Origin: Oikopleura dioica
Lineage: Eukaryota; Chordata; Appendicularia; Copelata; Oikopleuridae
Length of the DNA: 64,000 bases
Reading direction: 5' to 3'
Assembly: GCA_907165135.1 (NCBI GenBank)
Contig: OU015567.1
Location: 13,087,001-13,151,000, forward strand
Shown here: positions 32,945-47,716 of the stretch, one piece after another
How positions within the stretch are numbered: the first letter of the stretch is position 1
Layout of the letters: every line of letters begins with the position of its first letter
Notes under the pieces: model-generated
Databases searched by the model: none
What the model was told of the DNA's origin: nothing
The model's input: the letters and a program-made list of their open reading frames with translations, nothing else
Program-made: the position numbers and the translations under genes

Positions 32945-34151
32945 CTACTTAGAATCGTTTAATTTAGAAAGAAATTTTGCTCGAGCAAATTGTAACAAGG
33001 CTTCTTTACGCTCTTCGAGGCTCATGTGCGACTTGATGGGATTTGAGCCGTCTTTTAGGCTCTCGGCAACGAGATCTGTCTTGATTTCTGACAATTTTGG
33101 GATCGCTTTCCGTACAGGCTTTGCTTTTGGTGGTGCGTTGGGGATCTTGCCGTTGAGAATGTTTTGAATGGTGAGATCGATACTGTTGGTCTGGCTCAAA
33201 TCACGGATGGTCGCTGCTCGGTCAATTTCCGGAAACACTTGAAAAGATTTAACTTCAAGTGAGAAACCACGGCTTCTGACCTTCTAAGATAGAATTTAGT
33301 TTGGCAAGCAACTCAGCAGAAAGTGTAATTTGCGGCTGCTGAACGACTGGAGGCTGTCTTCGAACAACTGTTCTTCGAAAAAGTTGTGTGGCGGACGGCT
33401 GGGAGCGCGACTTCTCCATAATTTCTTGCAAATGGTCTGTGATGGATTTTTCTGCGGGGATTTCTATGTTCAGAAACTTTGAAAACAGCGCTGGGATTTT
33501 GTTTGATTACCTGAAAGCTTTACGGGCATTAAATATCTGCTATCAAGGACCATCAGCGGCGACGCTAGAATTTTCACGGCCGTCAAGACAAATCCATCAT
33601 CTTTATTTATTGAAATTGGCGAAATCATGTAGTGAGAAGTGGTGATAGGCTAGAAATGAAATAAGATGAAATGATGAATGATGGGAAGATACCTGGACAG
33701 TTTGCTGCGCAGGAATATTTTTAAAATGACTTGAATCTTCGAAAACAAATCGTTTTGAACCCTGTAAGTCTGCGCCTCCGACTGATATATTGCAAATTCG
33801 TCTGAGAAAATATCCTCTCCACGAGCTTGGAGAGATGATAGCTTTTATTTTGGAAGTGATGGCTAGGATAAACTCATCGCAGGAGGTCGTTCGATTGATT
33901 GGAAAATACGTGGCTAAGAAAAGTTTTAATCAGTACAAGAAAAGTCACAAACCTCCGCTAATGTCACCGGAAGAGGTTAAAAATACACCGCAGCTGATCA
34001 TATACAACTTTGACAAATTGACGGTTACTTCGTCTGTAACTCCATAAGTAGCGCAGAGCAATGCACGCATCACAAACAAAACGAGTAAAAGTGCAAGACG
34101 AAGTATGAGCAACGCAAGCCCGAGTGGCGCGTACGCTATTAGAAGTAACAT
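32945..34151 (-). CDS. AUP1: AUP1, lipid-droplet/ERAD factor
   Basis: About six exons. N-terminal hairpin membrane segment MLLLIAYAPLGLALLILR matches human YAPVGFCLLVLRLF. A diverged acyltransferase-like middle follows, then a CUE domain (FPEIDRAATIRDLSQTNSID; human LPHVPLGVIQRDLAKTGCVD) and the C-terminal G2BR-like helix SLEERKEALLQFARAKF (human SLQERKQALYEYARRRF). AUP1 recruits the E2 enzyme UBE2G2 and sits on ER and lipid droplets. The acyltransferase NHxxxxDH motif appears as INRTTSCDEF, so catalytic residues are missing. Only 69 bp separates it from the upstream kinase gene, with a TTTCAG acceptor ten bases before the ATG. Confidence 0.92.
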
Positions 34152-34220
34152 ATTTAACAATCTGAAACTTAGCCATGTTAGAAACAAGAAGTCATTCTTT
34201 GCGTTTTATTTATTTTTTTT

Positions 34221-36928
34221 TTACAGGGCAGCGATTATTTCAGAAAGTTTTTCGATATTCTTATGGTACGTTTGGATCTTCTTCAATTCTGCCTTCAGCG
34301 CGCTGCATTTCTTCATCTGTTCTAAAGGAATATTTTAAAAGCTTTAGATTTTCACTGATTCTATACCTTTTATGCTTTTTTCTTGGATCATTTCATCAAT
34401 AAGAAGAACAAACTCTTCCATCCCTTGTTTATCACTCGCTTGTTCCTTGACAACCGTCACAAAAACCATCAGCCCGTTGACTTTCTTTTCCGTCGATGAA
34501 GGGTTCAATATCTTCGCACACGCAGCTTCCCCGCATGAAGCTATTGAAGTCAGCGCCATAAAACACGCTCGAACAACTAAAAATGTCCAAATTAATGTCC
34601 CTTCTTCGTGCGAATTTTCAAACCTTTCACATCTTTTTTATGCAACTGAAGGGCCAAAAAGATCCCAGGAACAGCTGACTCTAGGATCTGTTTTTCGCAC
34701 GCATCTTCCAGCGACAACGCCCAGTAAAGTGAAACGACTTCTGCAGTAACCAAAGCATCAGACTTGAATTTACTTGCTCCGTCGAAAACATCCTGAAAAA
34801 ATCATTCAAGTTCAATTTTCAGTTTTTTTAAAGAATCGTACCGGAAGAACATTTTCTTGGGAAGCGAGCTCTGCGTTTGATTCGTTTACACAAGCCGACC
34901 ATAATGCCTTCACACAGTTTTTGAATACTTCCTTCTCTAATTAATCGACAATAGAAGGAAATTCTACATGAAGTTGGACTGTACCTGATTTGTACTTTTT
35001 GATGAAGAGGCAAATCTCATGAATGAATCCTAATGACCCAATAGTTGCAATCGACTTTTCCGAGTTGAGCTGTGACAGGATAATCATCGACTCGTTAACG
35101 ACATCTTTACATTTTGACGTGCGCACAATACTGTACAAAGGTCGTAGTAGTTCTGAAGTGACGCAGCCAAATTGGAGCAATTTCAGGCACTGAATCACGA
35201 TCGCGTCGTTTTCTTTGTGACTAAGCATGGTGAGCAGAAGTGGTCGGGAGTACTGAGTCAGTTTCTCGCTCTTTGTGAAGAAAGAAATGCGTGGAAGAAT
35301 CGCTGTAGCTGCCGAGGAGGATTTGTAGTATTTCTCAAGATATGCCATCGAATCTTTGAGGTTGAGGTCTGCTTTTGGAGCGGGTATTTTCGCATTTGTT
35401 TCTGTCTTGTCACTGGTAGCTGATGAAGAGATTCCTGAAGATTTGAGAGCAGCAGCGCCAAAGGGGGATTTGCAAAGATCCTGTCATTCGGTATACAAAT
35501 CGAAATAATAAACATACATTTTTTCTACAATTATCTAAAATACTTTCGACAACCGCATTCCTGAGCATTTGGTCTTTGATGGAAGTTCCTGGTAAGACAG
35601 GCTTTGAGAACATCAGCGAGCTCTTTTGAATAAATTTGCTTAACTTTGGCGAGCACTTTCGTCAGAGAATTGTCTTCCTTTTTGATTTCAAACAATAGCT
35701 CGCGCACTTCTTTTTGGTCAAGAATGGAACAAGTAACCATTTCCAGCAGAATACAGCCAAAGGACCAGATGTCCGAGCGATCGTCGTAGGGCCTTTCAAA
35801 GACTTCTGGCGCCATCCAGTTTACAGAACCCACTGTTGTTCTCGTCTTCGTTCGTTTATCGTCCATGAGGGTGGCTACGCCAAAGTCGCCAATAGCGAGA
35901 GTCAGGTCGTTGCGGAGAAAGATGTTGGATGGCTTCAAATCGCGATGAATTATGTTCTTGGCATGAATGTACGCCAGTCCAGAGAGCATCTGTCCAGTCC
36001 ACTTTTGGAGAATGGGCAATTCAATCAGTTGTTTCTTTCCTCGCCGATTTGTTAAAATTCTGCTTAGATCGCCCTTTGGGTAGTTTTCCATGATGATGCA
36101 AACGTACATGGCGGAAGTTTTCTTGTCCCAAAAGACGAAGAATTCTTTGTATCCGCATACTGACTGGTGGCGGAGTTCGTTAAGGGCCATCGCTTCCTAC
36201 AGTAAACATTTTGACTTATTTATTGTACTCTCAGGAGCCTTAGCTACAGATGCTTCTCCTCTATGATATCGAATCGTTTCTATAACGAACCTGAAAGGCC
36301 TTTCGAGCAGCTCCTTCATCGTCGCACTCAATCTTCTTCAGGACATATTCTTTCCCTTCTGCTTTGTGTTTGACCAGGTAGCATGATGCTAAATAAAGTA
36401 ATTTCTTGAGAAAGTAGATGTCACGCCAAATAAAACGTAATTCACACACGATGAAACATTGGGTATCGATTGGTATTTGGTTTAACATCAATGATGTAAA
36501 CCGCACCTGCGTTTCTTCAGGTGTATTTCCAAAGAAGGGCAGTAAATGAACTTGTAAATCCAGTCAAGTAGGAATTTCAAAGGCCTTTACTTAGCAACTT
36601 CAATATCCATGTCTTTAGAAAAAGGTTTACGTCTTTTTTGATGATTGAAATCAAAAACATATGGCCAGAACGATCATGGTTCTACCAAGAATGGTAGACT
36701 TCCACTGACTTGTATGAAAGTAAGAACGAAAATCTCTCTATCACGAAACAGCTGATATCCGTTCATTCTTTCTATAAAAGGGCGAAGTACAAGAAGGAAA
36801 ATGTAGCATCAAAAGGGAAATTTTTAAAGGGTTCATTTCTAGCATAAAATTTCGATCGCCAGAGCTTTTTATGGGTTCTTACCTTGAGCTCCTTTTCCAA
36901 GCTTTTTTATCTCTTCATATTTCTCCAT
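34221..36928 (-). CDS. Ser/Thr kinase with C-terminal armadillo-like repeats (STKLD1/NEK-like)
   Basis: About nine exons. The kinase has GKGAQ in the glycine loop, EYVLKKIE (ATP lysine), IIHRDLKPSNIFL, DFGVATL, WMAPEVFERP and a C-lobe RPNAQ. A 119-bp intron (35435-35553) leads into a Ser/Thr/Ala linker and a helical armadillo-like region (YSRPLLLTMLSHKENDAIVI). The protein ends in a short coiled coil at 34221. Catalytic residues are intact. Domain order resembles STKLD1, with NEK relatives as the alternative. The first intron is 494 bp. It is the 5'-most gene of the minus-strand operon. Confidence 0.82.
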
Positions 36929-37573
36929 GTTGGTTGTATCAGTTTGAGGAGACTCACTAGAATGGAGGCAGCAGTATTTGAGCGCTGTATATTTGCTCAC
37001 AACTCAGAATAGAAGTCAGCCATAAAGCCAGATCAACGGCGCATTGCGACAAAGACGACATATTGCGAACAATGAGATATAAAACTGGTTATTCTTCCTG
37101 TTCTGTAATCTCACAGGACTTTGTTGTTTCTGGCACTGAGACATATTGACACACAATCATCGCTGGAATCTATTCGAGTTCATCCATAAAAAAGGTTGAA
37201 AAGCGCATTTTCGTAGTGATGAAGTTTCGTTTTCGCATGAAGTTGGATATTTTTCTGTTTCGTCGATTTTTTAATAGATAAAAGCTTCTGCAGCAGCCAC
37301 ACATTCAATTTTTGACGATCCATCGAATGAAAAAAACGAAAAACTTGAGTTTTAAGTCCGGCTGCCGCAAATGTTCAAGTGCACGTCTATCAATCTCTCA
37401 TTGCTCTTTACTTTTCTGGACAGGTGCATTTCTCAGGGCCTTCTTACAGTAACTGTAGCAGTTTCTGATTTATTGGGGGAGGGTACCGAAGCGGAGAATA
37501 TGGTGCGCGTCGGAGCGCGATTGTGATTGGCCGAAAGAGAGGGAGAAACCAGAAATAGCGAAAAAGACGGAAA
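36929..37573. other. Divergent promoter region between two operons
   Basis: 645 bp between the starts of the minus-strand and plus-strand operons. It must hold both operon promoters. No RNA gene, repeat or TATA box that I can support. Confidence 0.55.
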
Positions 37574-38280
37574 ATGTTCGGTTTTGGAGATGATGCCAAC
37601 TATACTTATCAAATACGCCCAAAGTACGTTTTCAGGGTTCTTTTCTTTTTTGAGAAAACTTGATGACTTCGTGTATTTCACATTTTGAATTGATCCAATA
37701 ATTGGATTCCAATTAGAATTTTTATTAAAATTTCTAATTAAAAATTGGACTAGAAAGCCATTTCGTCTAAAAATTTATAAAAATATCTCTAGATAAATAC
37801 TTTTATCTTTACCGTAAACAACGAAGTAATTATATAATTCTAGCCCTGACGAAAAATTCAACAAAGCAGCTGTAAAGCGAGTTATTGACGATGTTCTATC
37901 CGAGAATTTCGATGGAGTCGATTTCAACGGAACGGCTCCACTTCGTTTTTTAGCATTTTCAGAAAAACTTTCAAACTGAAGAGCCCAAAAATAAGATACG
38001 CTCGACGAGCTCAATCAAAAAGTAACAAACGAGATTTTGGAAAAAGTTCAAGCTCTTGGAATGTCGCAGCGATATAAATTCATTGTCGACGCCAAAGTTG
38101 GCGAGCTTCGTGGACAGGTTAATTCACGCTGTTCGAAATAGAGTTAAATGAATGGTTCAGGGAGTGACTTGTGGAATGCGAGCGATTTGGGATTCGGACT
38201 CGGACAAATCTGCCCACAGCCAGTTCAAAAACGAGCAGTTCTTCTGCTCCGTCATTGTTTTTGGCATTTATTTCAACTAA
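37574..38280 (+). CDS. Tctex1-type dynein light chain
   Basis: Exons beginning at ATG 37574 (MFGFGDDANYTYQIRPK), then a 220-bp intron and shorter ones. The assembled protein has PDEKFNKAAVKRVIDDVLSE, LDELNQKVTNEILEKVQALG, RYKFIVDAKVGELRGQ, then GVTCGMRAIWDSDSD and a final FFCSVIVFGIYFN. RYKxIV, GQGV, the conserved W-D, and the closing VxVFGxYF are hallmarks of the Tctex1 fold (TCTEX1D/DYNLT2B group). These are light chains of cytoplasmic, ciliary or IFT dynein. Length about 125-130 residues is typical. First gene of a plus-strand operon. Confidence 0.85.
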
Positions 38281-38413
38281 GAAAGAAGCTGCAGAGAGAG
38301 CTCAAGAACAACACCTATCTAATTCTGTAGACTCTTTTTTTATTTTATAACGCTACTAAATATATTTTTCTACATATCCTTCAAAATCAACGTAATCTGT
38401 TCTCTCCCCTAGA

Positions 38414-39345
38414 ATGACTGAAGAACAACCAAAGAAATCGGCAGCGCAGATTCGCGCTGAAAAACGAAGACAACGAATTCTAGGGCGGGGAGCTGCGGGA
38501 GCAGCTCAGATTTCCGGCGATAGAATTGCACCTGGCCTCGATTTTCCGCAACCTGGAAATGACAAGGCTGGGGTCGGAAATGAAGAATTCGAAAAGCAAA
38601 TCGAAAAGATCATGGCAAATGCGCCTAATAACGGAGGAAAGCGAAACTTGACGACTTCTCAAAATCCCCTGGTAAATAAAAAACTTTTCTATAACGAGGT
38701 CACTTTTAACGGCTCCTGGGGCTATTACGTCCCAATTCAGCCCCTCCTACAAACTCGTGTTGTTTAAAACTGGTTTTGTCTAGAATCATGAGTCGTTAAA
38801 TTACCGAGCACCATCGTGAACTTTTAAGAAAATATGCCGACTTTGATTTTAAGAGAGGCTCCAACGATTTACCGCGCAAAAATGCCGGTCCTCCGCCACT
38901 CAACCCGATTGCAAAAGTTTTTCTTTGCCTTTTGCTGAACATGGGCTGCTACTTTCTGAGAGTTAACTATGGCTACGCGCTGGGGACATCTGCGGTGATT
39001 CTAGCCACTCTGCACTTTCTGGGCTTCAATTCCATCTTTGCCCCGCCGGCCATGATCAACATGCTTTCTGGTCTGCTAAGGACAGCTGCTCTCGGAGCGT
39101 ACTTTTTCTACAGGTTTGTTTTTATGCCTTTTCTCTTCGATTATGTTTGTTTGTCAAGCATGTTCGAATACATCTTCCTTCATGGATTTTCCGTGTGCCT
39201 CATTCATCTCGTGGCGGCGAAGCTAAATGGAATCGATGCTGTTTTCAGCGATCCTGCCGAATCCATTCTCAAAAATCCAGCGGAAAAGTATCAAGAGCCG
39301 ATAGAGACGATTGACGAAGACTACAGTAACCCAACTGATTTTTAA
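38414..39345 (+). CDS. CAMLG: CAMLG/GET2-like tail-anchored protein insertion receptor
   Basis: Exons 38414-38671, 38809 to about 39113, and a last exon to 39345. The N-terminus KKSAAQIRAEKRRQRILGRG is the basic segment by which GET2/CAML binds GET3/TRC40 (human ASQRRAELRRRKLL). A cytosolic linker, HHRELLRKYADFDFK, and then three hydrophobic segments near the C-terminus follow, the expected membrane topology in the ER. Overall similarity is low outside the N-terminal motif and the topology, so orthology is likely rather than proven. It follows the dynein light chain by 133 bp, with CCCTAG one base before the ATG. Confidence 0.75.
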
Positions 39346-39427
39346 TTTAATTGAAATATCTGCTAGACCTAATTTTTAAATCAACTGACAATCTATCAAT
39401 CCTGACATAAGATATTTTCAGACAAAA

Positions 39428-40992
39428 ATGAGTAGCAAAGTGTTCCGTAACCTTCGTCGTTGCATGAGCTACCAGCAAAATGCGGAGCTCCGTGAAAAGC
39501 ATCTTTTCCCCTGTATGACCGCGCACTTTGCTGAGCCTGTTTTGATTGAGCGAGGAGAGATGCAGGTACTTTCAAACCCCCTTTCTTTAGCCTTTACCTT
39601 TTCCTCAGTATTTATACGACCACACTGGCAAGAAATACCTCGATCTCTTCGCTGGCATCGTGACCGTCTCAGTCGGACACTGCCACCCGCGCGTCAACAA
39701 AGTCCTCAAAGAACAAATCGACCAGCTCTGGCACACGACACAAATCTACTGGTACCCACAAATCCATGAATACGCCAAGAAGCTGGCCGACAAGTTCCCC
39801 GACGGACTCGACCAAGTCTACTTTGTAAATTCTGGATCAGAAGCAAACGACTTGGCGATGATGTTGGCCAGATTGCACACCGGCAAATTTAACATTGTCG
39901 CGCTGCAAAACGCTTACCATGGCGCTTCTCCTTACGCAAGACAGGTTTGTTTTTCAGAATTGTTGTTAATTTCAACCTATCTTAGCTCACCTCCCATGGA
40001 TCCTGGAAGTACAACCTTCACGGCATTGGTGGAGTCCATCACGTTCCTCACCCATGTACTTACGCTGGCGACCATGGCGACAACTGCCAAGCTTATTTGA
40101 AGAATTTCAATGACGTTATCGACCTCAATATCGGTGACAACCTCGCTGGTTTTTGGGCTGAACCTATTCAAGGTACTATCAATCGATCGTTAACCATTTG
40201 ACAGGGTATTCAAGGCGTCGGTGGATCGAACATGTATCCAAAGGGCTACCTCAAGGGCGTTTATGAAAAGGTTCGATCAATGGGCGGCATTTGCGTTGCT
40301 GACGAAGTTCAAACTGGCTTCGGTCGCTGCGGAACGCACTACTGGGGATATGAAACCCACGATGTTGTTCCAGACATGGTTGTGATGGCCAAGGGAATTG
40401 GAAATGGATTCCCAATGGCTGCAGTTGTCACAACTAAAGAAATAGCTTCTAATATGTCCAAGGTACATTTTGATCAGAGAATTCGATGATGATTTTTAAG
40501 GCTCTTCACTTCAATACTTTCGGAGGCAACCCAATGGCTTGCCGAGTTGGTATGGAAGTGCTGGATGTCATCGACGATGAAAAGCTCCAAGAAAATAGCC
40601 ACGTTGTTGGAACATATTTCCTTGAAAGAATGAGAAAACTTATGGACAAATATGACTTTATCGGCGACGTCAGGGGAATGGTAAGTTTGCTCGAAGATGC
40701 ATATCTTGAACAGAATCTAGGGCCTTATGCTCGGCTTCGAAATGAGCGAGAACCGAGACCCGACGAAGCCTCTTGCCGCTGCCCAAGTCAACAAGATCTG
40801 GAATGAGTGCAAGGACCAGGGTGTTTTGTTCGGCAAGGGAGGCGCTTACGGACAAACTTTCCGGTCAGTGATCTCTTTCTTTCGCAGTAATGGAATGTCT
40901 GTTTTAGTGTGAAGCCGCCAATGTGCGTTAACAAAGAAGACATTGATTTTGCTGTCGACGTGTTTGACCATGCGTGTTCCAAGATTGAGTGA
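39428..40992 (+). CDS. AGXT2: Alanine--glyoxylate aminotransferase 2, mitochondrial
   Basis: Class III PLP aminotransferase. [15 protein letters not shown], the [18 protein letters not shown] loop, [14 protein letters not shown] and the PLP lysine in [17 protein letters not shown] all match AGXT2; [11 protein letters not shown] and the C-terminal [15 protein letters not shown] agree. It transaminates glyoxylate with alanine and metabolises dimethylarginines. The N-terminus ([18 protein letters not shown]) is basic and lacks acids, fitting a mitochondrial targeting peptide. One intron (40172-40204) is 33 nt and must be GG-AG. Third gene of the operon, 82 bp after CAMLG, TTTTCAG before the ATG. 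Confidence 0.94.
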
Positions 40993-41313
40993 AATTAATG
41001 TTTGCTACTGTCTGTTTTTCGAGATTGTCATTAACTATTGAGAATTGTCTCTCTATCCTACAGCCCTATTTATCTACTATTCTATTTTCATTCTTCGTTC
41101 ATGTCTGCTTTCGATGCTTTTGACACTTTTACACGTCTTTTATAAAGATTTTATAAAAACAGTTCACAAATTTGATGAATTTCTGGCTTCATTAAATTTT
41201 CTTCCTTGATTTCAACATCAAAAAGAATCAATCGCATTTGTATTCGCTCTAACAATTCTATACTTCTGTTTTCAAAGCAATAAAAATCGTTCAAGAAAAT
41301 GTTCTATGACTGT

Positions 41314-41691
41314 AACACTGTTTTTTTTAGGTTTACTCCCACTTTGTCCCAACCGCATTCAAAATCTTTAGTTGTAACCCCCATACTTCTATATATTTTC
41401 TGAAAGCCCAGACTCTGCTGCGTGTCCTCGTCTGGGTCTCGTGACCTTGGTGAGGTCACATGACCTCGAATGACTCATTCGAAGAGAGGGTATGCCCAAA
41501 ATGGCCTATTTTATGTGTAAAACCGTAAAAATTTTCCATGACTCTGGCCAAGGAACATCCATATATAATATTGTTTTAGAATCCCAAGATGACGAGGATC
41601 ATTTTACTATTGATCATAAGAGATTAACTCGTGCCCTGACGCGAATAAAGGGCGTCTGAAAAAGTGGGAGTAAACCTAAAAAAACAGTGTT
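41314..41691. mobile_element. MITE with ~30-bp terminal inverted repeats
   Basis: 378 bp with ends AACACTGTTTTTTTTAGG at left and its reverse complement at right; the inverted match continues through GTTTACTCCCACTTT. Flanked by TGT on both sides (41311-41313 and 41692-41694), a possible 3-bp target duplication. No ORF. The CACTG ends and 3-bp duplication would suit a CACTA/EnSpm-type element; the superfamily is uncertain. Confidence 0.78.
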
Positions 41692-41828
41692 TGTACTTCT
41701 TATGTCGCTATCTTATGTTTCTGACAGTGTTTCTTATGCTCTATTCACTTTCTTCGAAAAACTTTCACCAAAATATATTATATTTAATCTTCTGAAGTTG
41801 ATGGCTAATTTTTGTTTTGAAAGAAGTC

Positions 41829-43307
41829 ATGTCGGGGGTGCATAATTTGTGCAAACTCGACTACCCAATTTACTGCTGTTCGCCCTTCGAATCGAAATCG
41901 GTCATGGTCGGCGGTGGTGGAGGAGCACTAGGGCCAAAGACAGGCGTTCGAAACGCAGTGGAGTTGCTTGAACTTGACCAGAGGAGAAATGAAGTCATGT
42001 GAGTTCAATGAGGCATTCACGGGGTGAATTTGTTGTAGTGCAAATCCAACGATGTCTCTGGGTCTGGGAAAAGCTTGCGCTTGGAACATGGACACGCATC
42101 GATCAAGACAGCTTGTCGCGTTTGGGCGGGATGGAGAATGCCGAGTTTATCACATAAAGCGAACTCCTTTGAAGGCTGGAGGAAATCAGTAAGGTTTACT
42201 TTCCGACCCCTTTATTCATTTTCAAGGAATAAAAATGGCTTGACGCAACGAAAGAACATCCCAAAAGACTCCAAAGAAGCTCGCCACGCAGAAGGATTGA
42301 TTGGAGGAGTCGACAATTTCTATGCGCAAGAGCAAGCTATTCTGCAAACGGACACAAAGAACTTCCAAAAGGGTGTGAAATTTAGTCCAAATGGACAACG
42401 CATCGCTTGTGCTGGATCTGATGGGTAGGAAAATAGAAAGAGGACGAGCGTCAGTATCTGATTTTAGAACGATATCAGTTTGGGATCTTGCATCGCAACA
42501 AGCGCCAATTTGGAAGTGGAAGAACATCGCCAACGATGAAATCCAATGCATCGACTGGTCACCTGATTCGAAATGGCTTGTCTCTGCCTTTAGAGACGGA
42601 ACAGGTTCAAAAATCATAGGGGAATTTTGTTTATTGACTATTCGAATTCAGCTTTTCTCCATGACGCGCAAAACGGCAAGCTTTGTACGGAGCTGCACAC
42701 GCTATTTCTCATAAGTCAAGGAACAGACGCTTATAGATTCAGATCTGTGAAATTTATTCCAGGTAATTTTATCCCTCTATTCTGCATTTAAACTGGATTT
42801 CAAAGGATCCAATCCAAATGAGTTCGGCATTGTTTCCGCTCACGAGCCTCGAAGAATGACAAAACCGCCGACGCCGTGTCTAGTAGCCGGTTGGAGAGTG
42901 AAACCTCAAGACGAACTGTATCGTCTCGCAGAGCCAGTGGTTGTGAGAGAGCTCGCACAGAAAGTCTCTAGTATGACTGTATCAGATGATGGCAAGCTTA
43001 TTGGGCTGGGATGCTCTGATGGAAGCGTGGATGTTTTTTCATCTTGTGGGATGGAGCTTATTTTGAGGTAGCAAGCAAGATTTTAATGCCGTCTCAACTG
43101 TGTTTTAGAAAAGAAAATGTCCATGACGCTACAGTTACCGCCTGCTGCTTCCTCCCTTCCGAAAAAGAACGTACTCCCGCGATGTTTACAGTTTCCTATG
43201 ACAATACAGTGCGACTAGTTCCAGTTGTTAGAGATGCCACGTACCCAATCTCATTAATTATCTACATCGTTTTCTTCATTATCTGTTGTATTCTCTACTG
43301 TTTGTGA
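41829..43307 (+). CDS. PREB: PREB/SEC12, guanine-nucleotide exchange factor for SAR1
   Basis: About seven exons joined by GT-AG introns. WD40-type beta-propeller: VMVGGGGGALGPKTGVRNAV matches IAAGGGGAAKTGIKNGV of human PREB, including the potassium-binding loop. FSPNGQRIACAGSDG and TISVWDLA are blades, and a later WRVKPQDEL region continues the propeller. The C-terminus YPISLIIYIVFFIICCILYCL is a single tail membrane anchor, leaving the propeller in the cytosol. PREB activates SAR1 to start COPII coat assembly at ER exit sites. ATG at 41829. Confidence 0.9.
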
Positions 43308-46495
<3,188 letters not shown>

Positions 46496-46702
46496 TAACA
46501 ATTTTATTCCCCTGTTCAATGAAAATTCTCAACGTCCAACTAAACTGTCGCTGCCACATACTGTCACTTGTCCCTTTTTTCAAGCTGAAAGAGGAAGCGT
46601 TTTCTGCCGAGTCATCAAAATCAATTCCAAACAGCTTGAAAAGTCAAATATCCAGAAATTGAAGATTGAAGTTTGTCTCTCATTATCTGCATTTAGAAAA
46701 AT

Positions 46703-47647
46703 ATGTCCGAGAGATATTCGTTTTCATTGACGACCTTCAACCCGTCAGGAAAACTTGTGCAAATTGAATATGCGCTCAATGCGGTAAATGCGGGCCAGCC
46801 GGCTGTTGGAATAAAGGCCAAGGTAAAATGGACATGAAATCAAAGAAGAGAATAGCGGGTACTTTCTTGACCGTGGTTCATGTTAAATTTTAAGGATGGC
46901 GTTGTAATTGCAACAGAAAAGAAGCACAAGTCAGCTCTGCAAGATGAAACTTCCTACCACAAGGTATCCCTATCTTTCATCCTATTTTCACCACTTTTCT
47001 AGGTTGAGACAATTTGCCCGCATATCGGCGTCGTCTACTCTGGAATGGGCCCTGATTATCGCGTCATTGTCAAACATGCTCGACACGAAGCTGCTGCTTA
47101 CAAACAGAGATATGGAGAGGACATTCCCACTGAACAGCTCGTACAGACCGTCGCTGAAATCTTTCAGGTTCGACCTTTCTCCGCGCTTTCCTGCTCATTG
47201 ATTTTTCATTCAGAACTACACTCAACAAGGAGGTGTTCGTGTATTTGGAATTTCGCTCTTGATAATCGGCTTCGACAGCAAAGGGCCGATGTTGTACCAG
47301 TGTGATCCGTCCGGCTGCTACTACCCTTGGAAAGCGACTGCTCTTGGTAAAATCTTTCTTATACAACAAAAGTTGACTTTCGTGTTCAGGCAAAAACTAC
47401 TTCAACGCTCGATCGTTTTTGGAACGAAGGTACAATGAAGACCTCGAATTGGACGATGCCGTCCACACTGCCATTTTAACGCTCAAGGAATCCTTTGAAG
47501 GTAATTCTTCCTATAAAAGCAGCTTCTTCAACCTCTTTCCAAGGACAAATGAACGAATCAAATATCGAAATTGGCGTCTGCGGCGAAAACGGATTCAAGC
47601 GACTTGAGCCTTCCGAAGTGCGTGATTACTTGGGATCCCTCGCCTAA
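46703..47647 (+). CDS. PSMA2: 20S proteasome subunit alpha-2
   Basis: [20 protein letters not shown] followed by IEYALNAV is the alpha-subunit N-terminal signature that gates the proteasome channel. [35 protein letters not shown] and [10 protein letters not shown] match alpha-2 closely. The C-terminus reads [20 protein letters not shown]. About six exons with short introns. It lies 207 bp after CDC5L on the same strand, and CTGCATTTAG ends six bases before the ATG, consistent with SL trans-splicing in an operon with CDC5L. Confidence 0.96.
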
Positions 47648-47716
47648 ACAAACAGATCTTCACCTTTTTTCTTCTGTCTCGACTATTCCAATTTTTATTT
47701 GAATCACGGGTACAAC

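Noticed and set aside
35435-35600. Frameshift in the STKLD1-like kinase at the end of the C-lobe
   Set aside because: A 119-bp GT-AG intron (35435-35553) with matching phase joins RPNAQECG to the Ser/Thr linker, so no lesion is needed.
37930-38000. GA-AG intron in the Tctex1 gene
   Set aside because: A normal GT donor (GTTTTTTAGC) gives the same phase with the same acceptor.
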